Assembly: GCA_964580995.1 (NCBI GenBank)
Contig: CAZOMV010000024.1
Span: 1-59,198 of the forward strand
From: JAKJEP01 sp964580995
GTDB lineage: Bacteria; Planctomycetota; Phycisphaerae; Sedimentisphaerales; SM23-30
Direction: 5' to 3'
DNA length: 59,198 bases
A program made the position numbers and the translations under genes. Shown one piece after another: positions 46,697 to 56,100 of the stretch. A model generated the notes under the pieces. The model searched no databases. It saw only the letters and a list, made by a program, of their open reading frames with translations, and was not told where the DNA came from. Position 1 is the stretch's first letter; each line of letters begins with the position of its first letter.

Positions 46697-47878
46697 ATGA
46701 ACCTGGACCAAAAGAGCACCATTTTAATCACCTGCACCCCCGGCCTGACGCCCTTTCTCCAAGCCGAAGTCCAGCAGCTCGGCTACTCCGTTACCTCCAC
46801 CCACGAAACCGGCGTCGAACTATCCGCCGCCCTCGCCGACGCCGTGCGCCGGCACCTCCACCTCCGCACGGCCCTGAATGTCATGTTCCTGCTCAAGGAA
46901 TTCGACTGCCGCACCCCGGAGGACCTCTACGTCAACACCTTCGCCCTGCCCTGGGAGGACATCGTCCCCCCTGACGGCTACCTCACCGTCGTCTCCCGCG
47001 TCGATACCCCCGCCATCAACAACACCATGTTCCCCAGCCTGAAAGTCAAGGACGCCATCGTGGACCGCGTCCTCCAGCAAACCGGCAAACGCCCCGACTC
47101 CGGCCCCGACCGCCACCGCCTGGTCTTCCAGCTCTTCTGGAAAAACGACCGCGCCTGGCTCTACCTCAACACCTCCGGCCGCAAAATCTCCGACCGCGGC
47201 TACCGCAAAATGCCCCACAAGGCCCCGCTCCGCGAGTCCCTCGCCGCCGGCATCATCCTCGCCGCCGGCTACGACGGCCGGCAGTCCTTCGTCGCCCCCA
47301 TGTGCGGCAGCGGCACCCTCCCCATCGAAGCCGCCCTCATCGCCCAGCAGCGCCCGCCCGGCCTCCTGCGTCCCAGCTTCGGCTTCATGTACCTCAAGGA
47401 CTTCGACGATGCCCGCTGGCAGACCCTCCGCGCCCAGGCCCGCAAACCATCCCAAAAGGCCGCCGCCCCCGCCCGCATCATCGCCTCCGATATCGACCCC
47501 CAGGCCATTAACGCCGCTAAAAAGAACGCCGCCACCGCCGGCGTCGAACACCTCATCGAATTCTACACCTGCGATTTCGCCGACACCCCCATCCCGCATC
47601 AGCCCGGCCTCGTCATCCTCAATCCCGAATACGGCCAGCGTCTCGGCGAAATCGCCCAACTGGAGGCCACCTACAAACGCATCGGCGATTTCTTCAAGCA
47701 CCATTGCCCCGGCTATACCGGCTACATTTTCACCGGTAATCCGGACCTGGCCAAAAAAGTCGGACTCCGCACCAGCCGCAAAATCCCCTTCTTCAACGCC
47801 GACATCGAATGCCGCCTCCTCAAATACGACCTCTACCCCGGCACCAAAAAATCCACCCCCGCCGGCGAGACAGAATAA
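46697..47878 (+). CDS. THUMP-domain rRNA guanine-N2 methyltransferase, RlmL-like
   Basis: A 393-residue protein. An N-terminal ferredoxin-like/THUMP part (about 1-160) precedes a Rossmann methyltransferase domain. SAM motif I is APMCGSGTLPIEAALIA and the acidic motif II is IIASDIDPQAINAAKKNA. The catalytic NPPY-type motif is written NPEYG here (LNPEYGQRLG). RlmL/RlmK relatives methylate G2445 of 23S rRNA; the fused RlmK half is absent. The frame is open to 46565, but the ATG at 46697 (MNLDQKSTILITC) starts the known N-terminus. Codons end in C to an extreme degree. Confidence 0.82.
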   Translation: MNLDQKSTILITCTPGLTPFLQAEVQQLGYSVTSTHETGVELSAALADAVRRHLHLRTALNVMFLLKEFDCRTPEDLYVNTFALPWEDIVPPDGYLTVVSRVDTPAINNTMFPSLKVKDAIVDRVLQQTGKRPDSGPDRHRLVFQLFWKNDRAWLYLNTSGRKISDRGYRKMPHKAPLRESLAAGIILAAGYDGRQSFVAPMCGSGTLPIEAALIAQQRPPGLLRPSFGFMYLKDFDDARWQTLRAQARKPSQKAAAPARIIASDIDPQAINAAKKNAATAGVEHLIEFYTCDFADTPIPHQPGLVILNPEYGQRLGEIAQLEATYKRIGDFFKHHCPGYTGYIFTGNPDLAKKVGLRTSRKIPFFNADIECRLLKYDLYPGTKKSTPAGETE

Positions 47879-47889
47879 GGTTCGCTACC

Positions 47890-48030
47890 ATGGAAAAATT
47901 ACCCATCGAACAAATGAACTGCCTGGTCAAACAAAACCTCAACCACCTCTCCGGCGACCTCCAAAAACTCGAATTCGCCATCGCCCATAAAACCATCGCC
48001 CCTGACCAATCGCAGGGAAAGTTCGAATGA
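47890..48030 (+). CDS. Small protein (46 aa), translationally coupled
   Basis: MEKLPIEQMNCLVKQNLNHL begins a 46-residue frame, 11 bases after the methyltransferase gene. Its TGA overlaps the ATG of the next gene (ATGA). Codon use is C-ending like the gene before it. It has an amphipathic helical look and no known family. A small conserved protein or a non-functional leader peptide are both possible. Confidence 0.5.
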   Translation: MEKLPIEQMNCLVKQNLNHLSGDLQKLEFAIAHKTIAPDQSQGKFE

Positions 48031-49232
48031 GCCTTAAACCGTTTATGTTCAGGTTCCTTATTATGGGAATAATCGTTACGATTGCCGGAGTGGGGTTATT
48101 AATCACTTATGCCATTCATTTACAGGGCCAGGGCAATACGGTCTCTCCGATCACTGAATCTGAATCGGCATTTGCCGCTTGTCCCAAAGACGGTGATGTA
48201 AACATTACCGGGCTGCTAGAGCCGATTCGCAAGAAATACCAGGTTCCCGCCATTTGTGCCGCTGTTGTCACCAGCAAGGGTCTGACGGCTCTGGGTGCTG
48301 TCGGTGTTCGAAAAATCGACACCCATATTCCCGTGACCGTCGCTGACAAGTGGCATCTCGGTTCGGATACCAAGGCTATGACGGCCTCATTAATAGGACG
48401 GTTAGTGGAGCAGGGGTTTGTCCGCTGGACCTCTACCCTGGCTGAAATTTTCCCGGAGCTTCTAGCCGCCATGAACCCTGAGCTGAAAGAAGTAACCTTG
48501 CTCCACCTTCTTTCGCATCGAGCGGGTCTGGCCGGGAACCTCGACTGGCAAACATTTTCCCATAAAGGCTCATTGCCGGAGCAGCGCTATGCGGTGGTGA
48601 AAATAGCGGTTGCCGGCAAACCGAAATATAAGCCCGGCTCCGAATGCCATTACTCCAATCTGGGCTATGTCATGGCAGGAGCCATCGTAGATAAAGTCAC
48701 CGGCAGCACCTGGGAGGAGCAGATGAAAAAACTTCTGTTCGAGCCTCTGGAAATGGCAACGGCCGGGTTCGGCGGAACCGGCACGCCCGGACGGATCGAC
48801 CAGCCTTGGGGCCATTACGACCAGGGGACCCCGGTTGCCGCCAATGGACCGGCTATGGATAATCCGCTTTTCCTGGCCCCTGCCGGTTGTGTGCATTGTT
48901 CCATAACCGACTGGTCTAAATTCATCCTGGACCAACTGAAAGGGGCGATGGGAAAACCGGGCCTGCTCCGGCCCGAAACCTATAAAACCATACAAACGCC
49001 ACCGTTCGGGGGTGATTACTCGCTCGGTTGGATAGTGGTGCAAAGAGACTGGGGTGGAGGAACCGTCTTCAACCACGGAGGAGACAATACCATGAATTTC
49101 GCGAACGTCTGGATATCCCCTAAACGTGATTTCGCACTTCTTATATGTATGAATCAGGGAGGTGACGCAGCGTTCAAAGCTTCTGATGAGGTGATAACCG
49201 CTCTGACAAACTCCTTTTTCGGACAGCAATGA
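48027..49232 (+). CDS. Class C beta-lactamase-like serine hydrolase
   Basis: A 401-residue exported or membrane-anchored hydrolase: N-terminal hydrophobic segment (about 10-30), then a penicillin-binding/beta-lactamase fold. The SxxK motif is SDTK (Ser113, Lys116), the YxN motif is YSN near residue 208, and the third motif is HGG (VFNHGGDNTMN). Such proteins act as esterases or D-aminopeptidases as often as beta-lactamases, so drug resistance should not be assumed. It overlaps the small gene before it. Base composition is less C-biased than the two preceding genes. Confidence 0.83.
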   Translation: MSLKPFMFRFLIMGIIVTIAGVGLLITYAIHLQGQGNTVSPITESESAFAACPKDGDVNITGLLEPIRKKYQVPAICAAVVTSKGLTALGAVGVRKIDTHIPVTVADKWHLGSDTKAMTASLIGRLVEQGFVRWTSTLAEIFPELLAAMNPELKEVTLLHLLSHRAGLAGNLDWQTFSHKGSLPEQRYAVVKIAVAGKPKYKPGSECHYSNLGYVMAGAIVDKVTGSTWEEQMKKLLFEPLEMATAGFGGTGTPGRIDQPWGHYDQGTPVAANGPAMDNPLFLAPAGCVHCSITDWSKFILDQLKGAMGKPGLLRPETYKTIQTPPFGGDYSLGWIVVQRDWGGGTVFNHGGDNTMNFANVWISPKRDFALLICMNQGGDAAFKASDEVITALTNSFFGQQ

Positions 49233-49271
49233 CACCCATCAAAATCACTCACACCAAACCCGATAGCCGTG

Positions 49272-49376
49272 TAGGGTGTGCAACTGGTTGCACACGTGGA
49301 ATATGTCCCGTAATTTGTAGGGTGGGGCTTGCCCCATCATTTCTGAAAGGTAGGGTCGGCAACTCGCTTGCCGACG
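49272..49376. repeat. Three tandem TAGGGT-prefixed hairpins
   Basis: Three units, each starting TAGGGT and continuing as a small inverted repeat: GTGCAAC/GTTGCAC (49272-49296), GGGGC/GCCCC (49318-49339) and GTCGGCAA/TTGCCGAC (49351-49376). Their stems differ but the prefix is the same. It looks like a dispersed REP-like intergenic element. Confidence 0.7.
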
Positions 49377-49438
49377 CGATATCTTTTGGGAAATCTGAAA
49401 TTTTAAACCTGCGTCCCTTCATCCAACCAAACCGCATT

Positions 49439-49603
49439 TCAATTCTTTTTCTGACTGCGGAGAGCTTCGGCAATCACGCCGCCGGCCAACAGCACAGAAC
49501 CGGCCATGGCAAGCGCCCCGTCATTCTGTGAGATTTTCATAAACGTACCCAAAATGCCAACCGCCGCGATTAATGCACCACTTATAGTAATGATAGTGTT
49601 CAT
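49439..49603 (-). CDS. Small membrane protein (54 aa)
   Basis: A frame of 54 codons from an ATG at 49603, with AGGAGA eight bases before it. It begins MNTIITISGALIAAVGILGT and ends ALRSQKKN. Two hydrophobic segments (about 4-22 and 29-46), the second rich in Gly and Ala, suggest a hairpin in the membrane. A short polar loop (KISQND) joins them, and the tail is basic. No family recognised. It lies between dispersed repeats and on the opposite strand to the hydrolase at 48027. Confidence 0.6.
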   Translation of the reverse strand: MNTIITISGALIAAVGILGTFMKISQNDGALAMAGSVLLAGGVIAEALRSQKKN

Positions 49604-49644
49604 TTTATATATCTCCTGTCATTTTACGTTTTTACCAATACCCA

Positions 49645-49672
49645 CCCTTGTCATTCCCGCGCAGGCGGGAAT
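49645..49672. repeat. Dispersed palindromic repeat
   Basis: TCATTCCCGCGCAGGCGGGA then ATCCAT: the arms ATTCCCGC and GCGGGAAT form a hairpin with a four-base loop. The same element is very common between genes in many bacterial genomes. Confidence 0.75.
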
Positions 49673-49726
49673 CCATCTTCTCGTTTTTGAAATCTCAAAT
49701 CTCAAGTACTTATCTCCCTTCTTATT

Positions 49727-49835
49727 CGCGTGAATTCGCGTTCCTTCGCAGTTCCTTATCTTTATATTCCCTGTCACTATTAAAACATTCTCTTTCCTCT
49801 GTGCCTCTCGGTGCCCTCTGTGTTAAAATATCTTT
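49727..49835. repeat. Degenerate CACAGAGG-type dispersed repeat
   Basis: Read on the minus strand it is made of short variants of AACACAGAGG and CACCGAGAGG, and on the left of GCGAATTCACGCG-like blocks. This simple intergenic repeat type is frequent in Planctomycetes and other phyla. No coding function seen. Confidence 0.6.
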
Positions 49836-49849
49836 TCTTTCCTTCGTGC

Positions 49850-50974
49850 TTACTCCGCCTCCGCCACCTCGCGGCACCACTCGATGATTTTCTTCTGCCC
49901 CTTGGTCCACGGATACTCCGGCCACCTCTCCTCATGGGCAACTACCATCTGGCGAACTGTTTCTGCCACCAACCGCACCCCTTCTTTGCTGTCCTTCTTC
50001 CGATAAAAACCTCGCAGATCACCCCACAGATCCTTCCGCTCCAGCAGCCACACCAAAAGACTGTGATTCACCAGATTACGCCGAATCCCCGACGCTGGAT
50101 TTATTCCATACAGCGGTATCAGTGAAATGACCAGCGATTCCCCTCTTTCTTTGGGTATTTCAAGCAAGTCCTCAATACAGCGATAATCGGCATCGAACAA
50201 AATATTTTTTTCGCGTTCCTTATAATATTCCCACCAGAAATCGGGGTGCGAGGATGACGTATTATCTGTTATGTCATAGACCGACCAGATTAAGCCCTCC
50301 GGATTAAATCCCGGAACAAAAATTATTTCGTCGCATTCCTGATGCCGCATCATGAAAATAAATCCCATCCCTTCCCGGTAAGGACTGGTCCATACCTTGT
50401 CACCATCTTTGGACACGATATCAATATGATGAACGCTAAATTGCGAATAAGGAGTCTTCAATGGATCCTCATACATATGCCAGGGAGTTGTTGCTACGGC
50501 CCCAATACTCACACAGGGATAGGGATTGGTATCGGGCCAGTATTTTGGCCGGGCAATCACCAGAAAATGCATCTTTTCTTCCCCCGTTTCCAATACCTCA
50601 AACCGGTTGCCAACGTCAGCCACATCCAGGATTCCGCCAGCCGTCCCCAGCAAATAAATCGGCCACAGATAAGGCATGGAGCCGATAAAGCCGGTAGCAT
50701 CAATCCATGAGTCATTAGTTCGGTATCGCACGAAAGGATTCTTTTTCATTCGCATCTCCGCATGTATAAAATAGCGATTACTCACGCATACCGGCCCCTC
50801 TGCCGTTACCAGTATTGCCTGTAATCGAATAGCTTCCCCAGCCTCAATTACGTTTTTATCAGCCGCCAGCCGCATCGTCAGCGCCCCCGGCCGATTGACA
50901 CATCCGCCCTGAAATAAACAGAGGACCAAAACATGAAAAATAATGTTGAACCTTATATGTCTATCCAACCTCAT
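49850..50974 (-). CDS. Lipoprotein of unknown function
   Basis: A 374-residue lipoprotein. The signal region HVLVLCLFQGGC holds a lipobox with Cys25. The soluble part has a beta-rich first half (ALTMRLAADKNVIEAGEAIR, typical of an Ig-like start) and a second half with MRHQECDEIIFVPGFN and helical segments near the end. I recognise no family. GAGG six bases before the ATG at 50974 decides the start; a TTG at 50986 is less likely. The plus strand is C-rich across it. Confidence 0.68.
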   Translation of the reverse strand: MRLDRHIRFNIIFHVLVLCLFQGGCVNRPGALTMRLAADKNVIEAGEAIRLQAILVTAEGPVCVSNRYFIHAEMRMKKNPFVRYRTNDSWIDATGFIGSMPYLWPIYLLGTAGGILDVADVGNRFEVLETGEEKMHFLVIARPKYWPDTNPYPCVSIGAVATTPWHMYEDPLKTPYSQFSVHHIDIVSKDGDKVWTSPYREGMGFIFMMRHQECDEIIFVPGFNPEGLIWSVYDITDNTSSSHPDFWWEYYKEREKNILFDADYRCIEDLLEIPKERGESLVISLIPLYGINPASGIRRNLVNHSLLVWLLERKDLWGDLRGFYRKKDSKEGVRLVAETVRQMVVAHEERWPEYPWTKGQKKIIEWCREVAEAE

Positions 50975-51411
50975 GATCTGCCTCAAATCGCACCTGCTCC
51001 TTACCTGCCGCCCCTATTCTACTTTTCGCCCTCAAACCCCGCCAGCCAAATCCCCAAATTACTTTCCTCCTTCTCTTTTTACGGGGAAAAACCGGTCCCG
51101 ATTATGTATCGGGATGCGCCCAAGGTAGGCTATATCTGAACATGGTAGCTCACAACGTGAGCGTCAATAGGGTAGAATGATCGCGGCGGGATGGTGCAGG
51201 CTCTTGCCTGCCGAGGCGGTGAGCTAGTCGTCTTCCCACCATTCACTATTCTTGTAATTCGTAATTCATAACTCGTAATTTTCTTCCTCCCCCTGTCCGA
51301 TTTGCCCGACTATCTTATCATTGTTAATCTGGGTAATCTCTCCCCTCCTTTAATTCGTAACTCGTAATTCATAATTCGTAATTTCCTGCCTTGTCACGTG
51401 CCAAAACAATT
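50975..51411. other. Intergenic region with short repeats
   Basis: No gene seen. It holds small hairpins (GCTCACAACGTGAGC near 51151, GCAGGCTCTTGCCTGC near 51198) and two clusters of AATTCGTAATTCATAACTCG-type repeats at about 51248-51282 and 51351-51383. The stretch at 51301-51345 is similar, in inverted orientation, to 57001-57045. Confidence 0.55.
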
Positions 51412-51705
51412 CACTTTTACCTATGCTTTACTCATATTTACCATATGTTTTGCTATGCTTTTACCTCACTTTCTTCATCTTTTACTATACTTTGTTCAAC
51501 ATTTACCAACTCAACCTAACCGTTACAAATTACCAAATTTCTTACCCATCTTACCAAAAATCTTGCCCAATCGTTACAATCGGTATAATCCCTACTTTAT
51601 TATAGGACTATCAATTTCAACGCAAAATAAAGACTTATATCACTTTGCAAAAAACAAAAATAAGCACTTACGACAATTTCCTAAAATTCAAAATAAAGAC
51701 TTACA
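51412..51705 (+). repeat. AT-rich block plus 33-bp repeats, left arm
   Basis: A 200-base AT-rich block (51412-51610) with repeated TTTTAC and ATG-containing motifs, then one 29-base unit (51611-51639) and two 33-base units (51640-51672, 51673-51705) with the core ATAAGCACTTACG or ATAAAGACTTACA. The same order occurs on the minus strand at 56508-56810. It ends 74 bases before miaB. Confidence 0.85.
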
Positions 51706-51778
51706 ATCCAATTTTAACCAGCGGTTTTCGTCGGGAATTCCTATTTCAGGATTTGCCTTTTCTGGTATGATGGTCATC

Positions 51779-53194
51779 ATGAAAAGAAAGGTGTATATCG
51801 AAACGATGGGCTGCCAGATGAACAAGCTGGACTCGGAGCTGATTGCTGGTCAGTTAAAGTCTGATGGATACGAGATTTGTGACGATTTGCCGAAGGCGGA
51901 GGTGGTGGTTTTCAATACCTGTTCGGTGCGTCAGCATGCCGAAGAGAAAGTCATCAGCAAGATCGGCCAGCTCAAAAAAGAACATCAGGAGCGGCCGGAA
52001 CTGGTAGTGGCGGTGGTGGGCTGCATGGCCCAGCGGCTGGGCCAGGAACTGCTGGATACCTACCGCCAGGTAGATATCGTCTGTGGTCCCGGGCAGTTAC
52101 ATCGGTTCAGTCAAATGCTGCATGAAGTGCTGGAACAACGGCGGCAAATGCTTTCCCTGAACAATCCGCAGGAAGCCGATAAGCTGGAAGTTCTTGACAG
52201 TCAACGATATACAGATGAACTGGATCGCCCTTTTTCTGCTTTCGTGCGGATAATGCGCGGCTGCAACAAATACTGCAATTACTGTGTGGTACCATATGTA
52301 CGCGGGCCGGAACAATCCCGGCCGATAGATCATATTGTGGCGGAATCGCGGCGGCTGGTGGAAAACGGGGTAAAAGAGATCACGCTGCTGGGCCAGACAG
52401 TCAATTCGTACCAGTACCAAGAGGGATCAAAATCATATGGGCTGGCGGATGTCCTGGAGCAACTGCATGAGATCGAAGGACTTATGCGTCTGCGATTTGT
52501 GACCAGCTATCCGCGGGATTTCGATGAGCGGATTCTGCGGGCGATGGCGGAATTGCCGAAGGTGTGTGAGTATCTGCATATCCCGGCCCAGTCCGGCTCG
52601 AACCGGATCTTAAAGGCGATGAATCGCAATTACAGTACGGAAAAATATTTAGAGTTGATCGAGAGGTCGCGTCAGATCGTGCCGGAGATTACGATTGCAG
52701 GGGATTTTATTGTCGGTTATTGCGGAGAAACCGATCAGGATTTCGAAGAAACCAAAGAATTAGTACGCCAGGTTCGCTACAAGAACTGCTTTATCTTTAA
52801 GTATTCGCCGCGGCCGGGGACGCGCGCGGATCAGAAGATGACGGATGATGTGCCGGAAGTTGTTAAACGACAAAGAAATACGGAATTATTGGCGCTGCAG
52901 AACGAGATATCATTTGAGGATAACCAGAAGCTGGTGGGCAGCCAGTTGGAAATTCTGGTGGAAGGCCCCAGCAAGAAGCCTCATCTGGAGAATGGTGATG
53001 ACTCTTCGGAGATCGCCGAGGATCCATCCCTAAATGCTGATCTGGCAAGTAAATCGGATAAAATGCAACTGGTGGGCCGGACCCGGGGTGATCAGATCGT
53101 GGTATTCAACGGCAGCACCGCTCTGATCGGCCAACTGCAAGAACTTAAAATCGTCAAGGCCTCCAGCCTAACGTTATTTGGCGAAATCATTTAG
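51779..53194 (+). CDS. miaB: tRNA-2-methylthio-N6-dimethylallyladenosine synthase
   Basis: A 471-residue radical SAM methylthiotransferase. The N-terminal auxiliary cluster cysteines are Cys12 (GCQMN), Cys48 (NTCSVR) and Cys82 (GCMAQ); the radical SAM cysteines are Cys162, Cys166 and Cys169 (GCNKYCNYC). A C-terminal TRAM domain follows (LVGRTRGDQIVVFNG). It thiomethylates i6A37 of tRNAs. The frame runs open far upstream through the AT-rich repeat, but homologous sequence starts at the ATG at 51779. No strong ribosome site is visible. Its 3' end overlaps the convergent gene by eight bases. Confidence 0.92.
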   Translation: MKRKVYIETMGCQMNKLDSELIAGQLKSDGYEICDDLPKAEVVVFNTCSVRQHAEEKVISKIGQLKKEHQERPELVVAVVGCMAQRLGQELLDTYRQVDIVCGPGQLHRFSQMLHEVLEQRRQMLSLNNPQEADKLEVLDSQRYTDELDRPFSAFVRIMRGCNKYCNYCVVPYVRGPEQSRPIDHIVAESRRLVENGVKEITLLGQTVNSYQYQEGSKSYGLADVLEQLHEIEGLMRLRFVTSYPRDFDERILRAMAELPKVCEYLHIPAQSGSNRILKAMNRNYSTEKYLELIERSRQIVPEITIAGDFIVGYCGETDQDFEETKELVRQVRYKNCFIFKYSPRPGTRADQKMTDDVPEVVKRQRNTELLALQNEISFEDNQKLVGSQLEILVEGPSKKPHLENGDDSSEIAEDPSLNADLASKSDKMQLVGRTRGDQIVVFNGSTALIGQLQELKIVKASSLTLFGEII

Positions 53195-56100
53195 CTGTGG
53201 CACGGGTATCCGGGTATTCGGCGGGGAAAAAATGCATTGCCAGAGAGAATTGCTGGTTGATTCTTTCCCACAAGGCCATAGGTAATTCGGATTGCGGCTC
53301 TTGTTGTAAGCCGAAAACCGCCAGGGCTGGGCTGTCAAAGGCAGCGACATTCTCCTCAGGAGCAATCATCAGGGGCGGGCTAAAATGAAGCTGGGCGTCG
53401 GGGTGCTGGCCGCCCTGCTCATTGACGTAGAAACGGACTAGGAGATTACCTTCCTCGGGGGCCAAGGCACCATATTCGTACCCGGTAGGGTCATGCCAGA
53501 GGTTGAAGTTGCCCAGATAGTAGTTGGGAACCCGTGGCAGCAGGATGTCATCTTTATTATCACCGGCGATGGCGGACATGAGGTAGAAAAAGGCACCATG
53601 AAGTTGAAGGGGCTGGGCAGACTGATTGGTGAGGCGGACGAAACGGGCCTCGAACCAGGGCTGATCGGGGTAGATGGCCAGGCGATGCTCCACCTGAAAG
53701 GCCAGAGGAACCGCATTAGGAGCGGCGGGTACGCCTCCAGCATCGGTCAGATGGAGTAAGATGCGAAGGGGGCCGCGGCTGATTTGGGCGTCGATAAATC
53801 TGTCGGCGTGGGTCCAGAAGTTCTGACCCCGATTCTGCTGCCAAACGACCGGATTGTAGCGGCCCAGCAGGACATCCTGATAATAGAAAGCATCGATAAA
53901 ATCGCCGTCGGGTTCGGTTTTTTCCAAACGGATATAGTCGTTGGCAATGCGGAAACCGTTATCTAGATGCGTATAATCAATGGCCGCCGTGGTTGGCGGG
54001 AGATTGGAAGGACGGTTGATATATAAGAAGAACTGTTGATTTTCCAGGGGTTTAAGAGAGCTGACGGACAGGCAGATCTCATCCTGACGGTCCAATTTCC
54101 CATCAAAATCATCCAGTTGCCAAAGAAGGTCCCGATCCTGGGCGGTTTTCAGGCAGATGGCATCCGGGGGGATTGGGGACCAGTCGAAATCGGGGGCCAG
54201 TTGTTCCAAAGTGAGAGACACAAAGCGGTTAGAAATGGTTTGGTTACCCGTGTTGGAAACGATAACAGGAAAACGCAACGATTGGTTCGAGGTATTCTTC
54301 GGCCAGGGTAAACCGCTCTGGCAAGAAACCGGGCGGGGCTGTTCATCGGATAAATCGTAGCGGTTTGGATCATACGGCTGGCTATGGATTTCATAAACCC
54401 TTGGATTTAAACAGGCAGCGGTGGCGGTCAGAGCCTCATAAGGCTTGTTGTCTTCATTAACCAGGCCGTAGTTGCTGTCTTCCGGGAAGGTGGAGGAAAT
54501 ACCCAGGGCTGGTTCATCGACCCACATGAAGAAATCGGACCCGACCATGAAAGGCAGGCGGAAAAGCGTGGATTGATAAATCTCAAAGGCTTTGGCACGC
54601 TGCTGCTGGGTCTGGACCCGCATTCCAGCACCATGGAGGCAGGGCAGACCGCTGTCGAGGGCGGGAAAGGACCATTCGGTCAGCATGAGCGGGCGCCCGC
54701 ACCATTTATGGAACTTGACCAGATCGGCGATAGCAGCGGGCAAACGGCGGTTTTCAATATTGATACGCGGGTATTGATTAACAGAGACAATATCACAATA
54801 TTTTCCGGCGGCCTGCCAGCAGGGCTGGGGGGCATCGCCAGCGAAACGACAACCCAGGATCATATGATGGGGATCCACTTCCCGGATGGCGGCGGTAGTA
54901 ACGGCGAAGTAGGTATCGGCGACCAGGGAAAGATATTGAAGTTTATCTTCAGCCAGGGCATTATCGAAGGCGGGGGCATCGATGCGGTCAATATTTAAAA
55001 TCGAATCAAAATTTTCAAAAGTGGTTTTCCAGGCGGTGTTTAGGTGTTTGATGTCTGAATATTTGGATTGCAGCATTTTGACCAGGGCAATTTTGGCGGT
55101 GTGGTCGGGGCCTTTTTTCATGGCCTCGTCAAACACCCCGCCAAGGCCGTAATTCTTGCCAAACCATTCCAGCTCGTTATCGATGAAGATGCCGAATACC
55201 CAGGGGTCATCGACATAGTCGGTAAGTATCTGTCGGGCCCGGATTTTACAGAAGGCGGCGAAACGGGGATCGAAGACATTAGGGACACCGGTCCAATGGA
55301 CTTTGGGAACGATGTCACTAATGGAGGAAAATTCGACGCCGACACCCAGCCACAGGGTATGGGCCAGGCCCTGATGGCGGAGTTGCTCACTGTGGCCGGC
55401 GGCGACCAGGTTAAAGCCCCAGGAGGTAAGACGCTGGACGGTTTCTTTGGCCCAGTCGTCAACGGAGGGGTATTTTTGCTGATTATTTCGGCCATAGGGG
55501 TTGTAGCCGAGTTTCTCGCACCAGTGGCCGTTGTAGTTGCAATGGTCGGTGCCAACGGCATAAAACCATTTTCCATCGGGGGTTATGCACCACCATTTGT
55601 CATTCATATTTTCGACGTGGAAGAAGCCGGAGGGCGGCTGGGTGATACCATCCCAGCTTTTGACGGCGAAGGGGGGAAATTGCGGTTTGGGTGCGGGGGG
55701 AAGGGGCTGGGTACCTTTGGCGGTTACATCATCAAAGGCGGCCTGGAGCTGGCTAACGTGAAGGGCGGGCAGTCCAGATGTAACTGCTTTGTTATTAAAG
55801 GTATAGGCGCAACGAGCGAGAACGCTGCCGGAGAGGTCCAGCAGGGTGCCTGCGATGCCCGTATCTGTCATAACCAGTTGCAGGCGATAGGGTTGGTTAT
55901 ATTGCCAGTTGTAGTTCATGTTTTCGGAGAGGGTCTGGGAGAGATTTGACTGGGCCAGCCAGTGATTATCGAGTTTTTCGGAGAGTTCCAGGAAGTGGGA
56001 TTTATTTTTATCGGATGGGGACTCGACGAGGGCGAAATGCCAGAAGTTATTGTTATTCTGATAGATAGCGATGCCGCCGATTCGCCAGGTATCCGCAGGG

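Noticed and set aside
46820..47704. 294-codon minus-strand frame rich in Gly, Glu and Asp
   Set aside because: A shadow caused by the extreme C-ending codons of the RlmL-like gene; no family features.
51412..51705. Chromosomal replication origin
   Set aside because: AT-rich repeats and a composition switch are suggestive, but no TTATCCACA-type DnaA boxes or dnaA/dnaN genes are seen, and similar switches occur elsewhere in the window.
55068..55949. 293-codon plus-strand frame inside the agarase-like gene
   Set aside because: Antisense shadow of a gene with signal peptide and catalytic residues on the minus strand.
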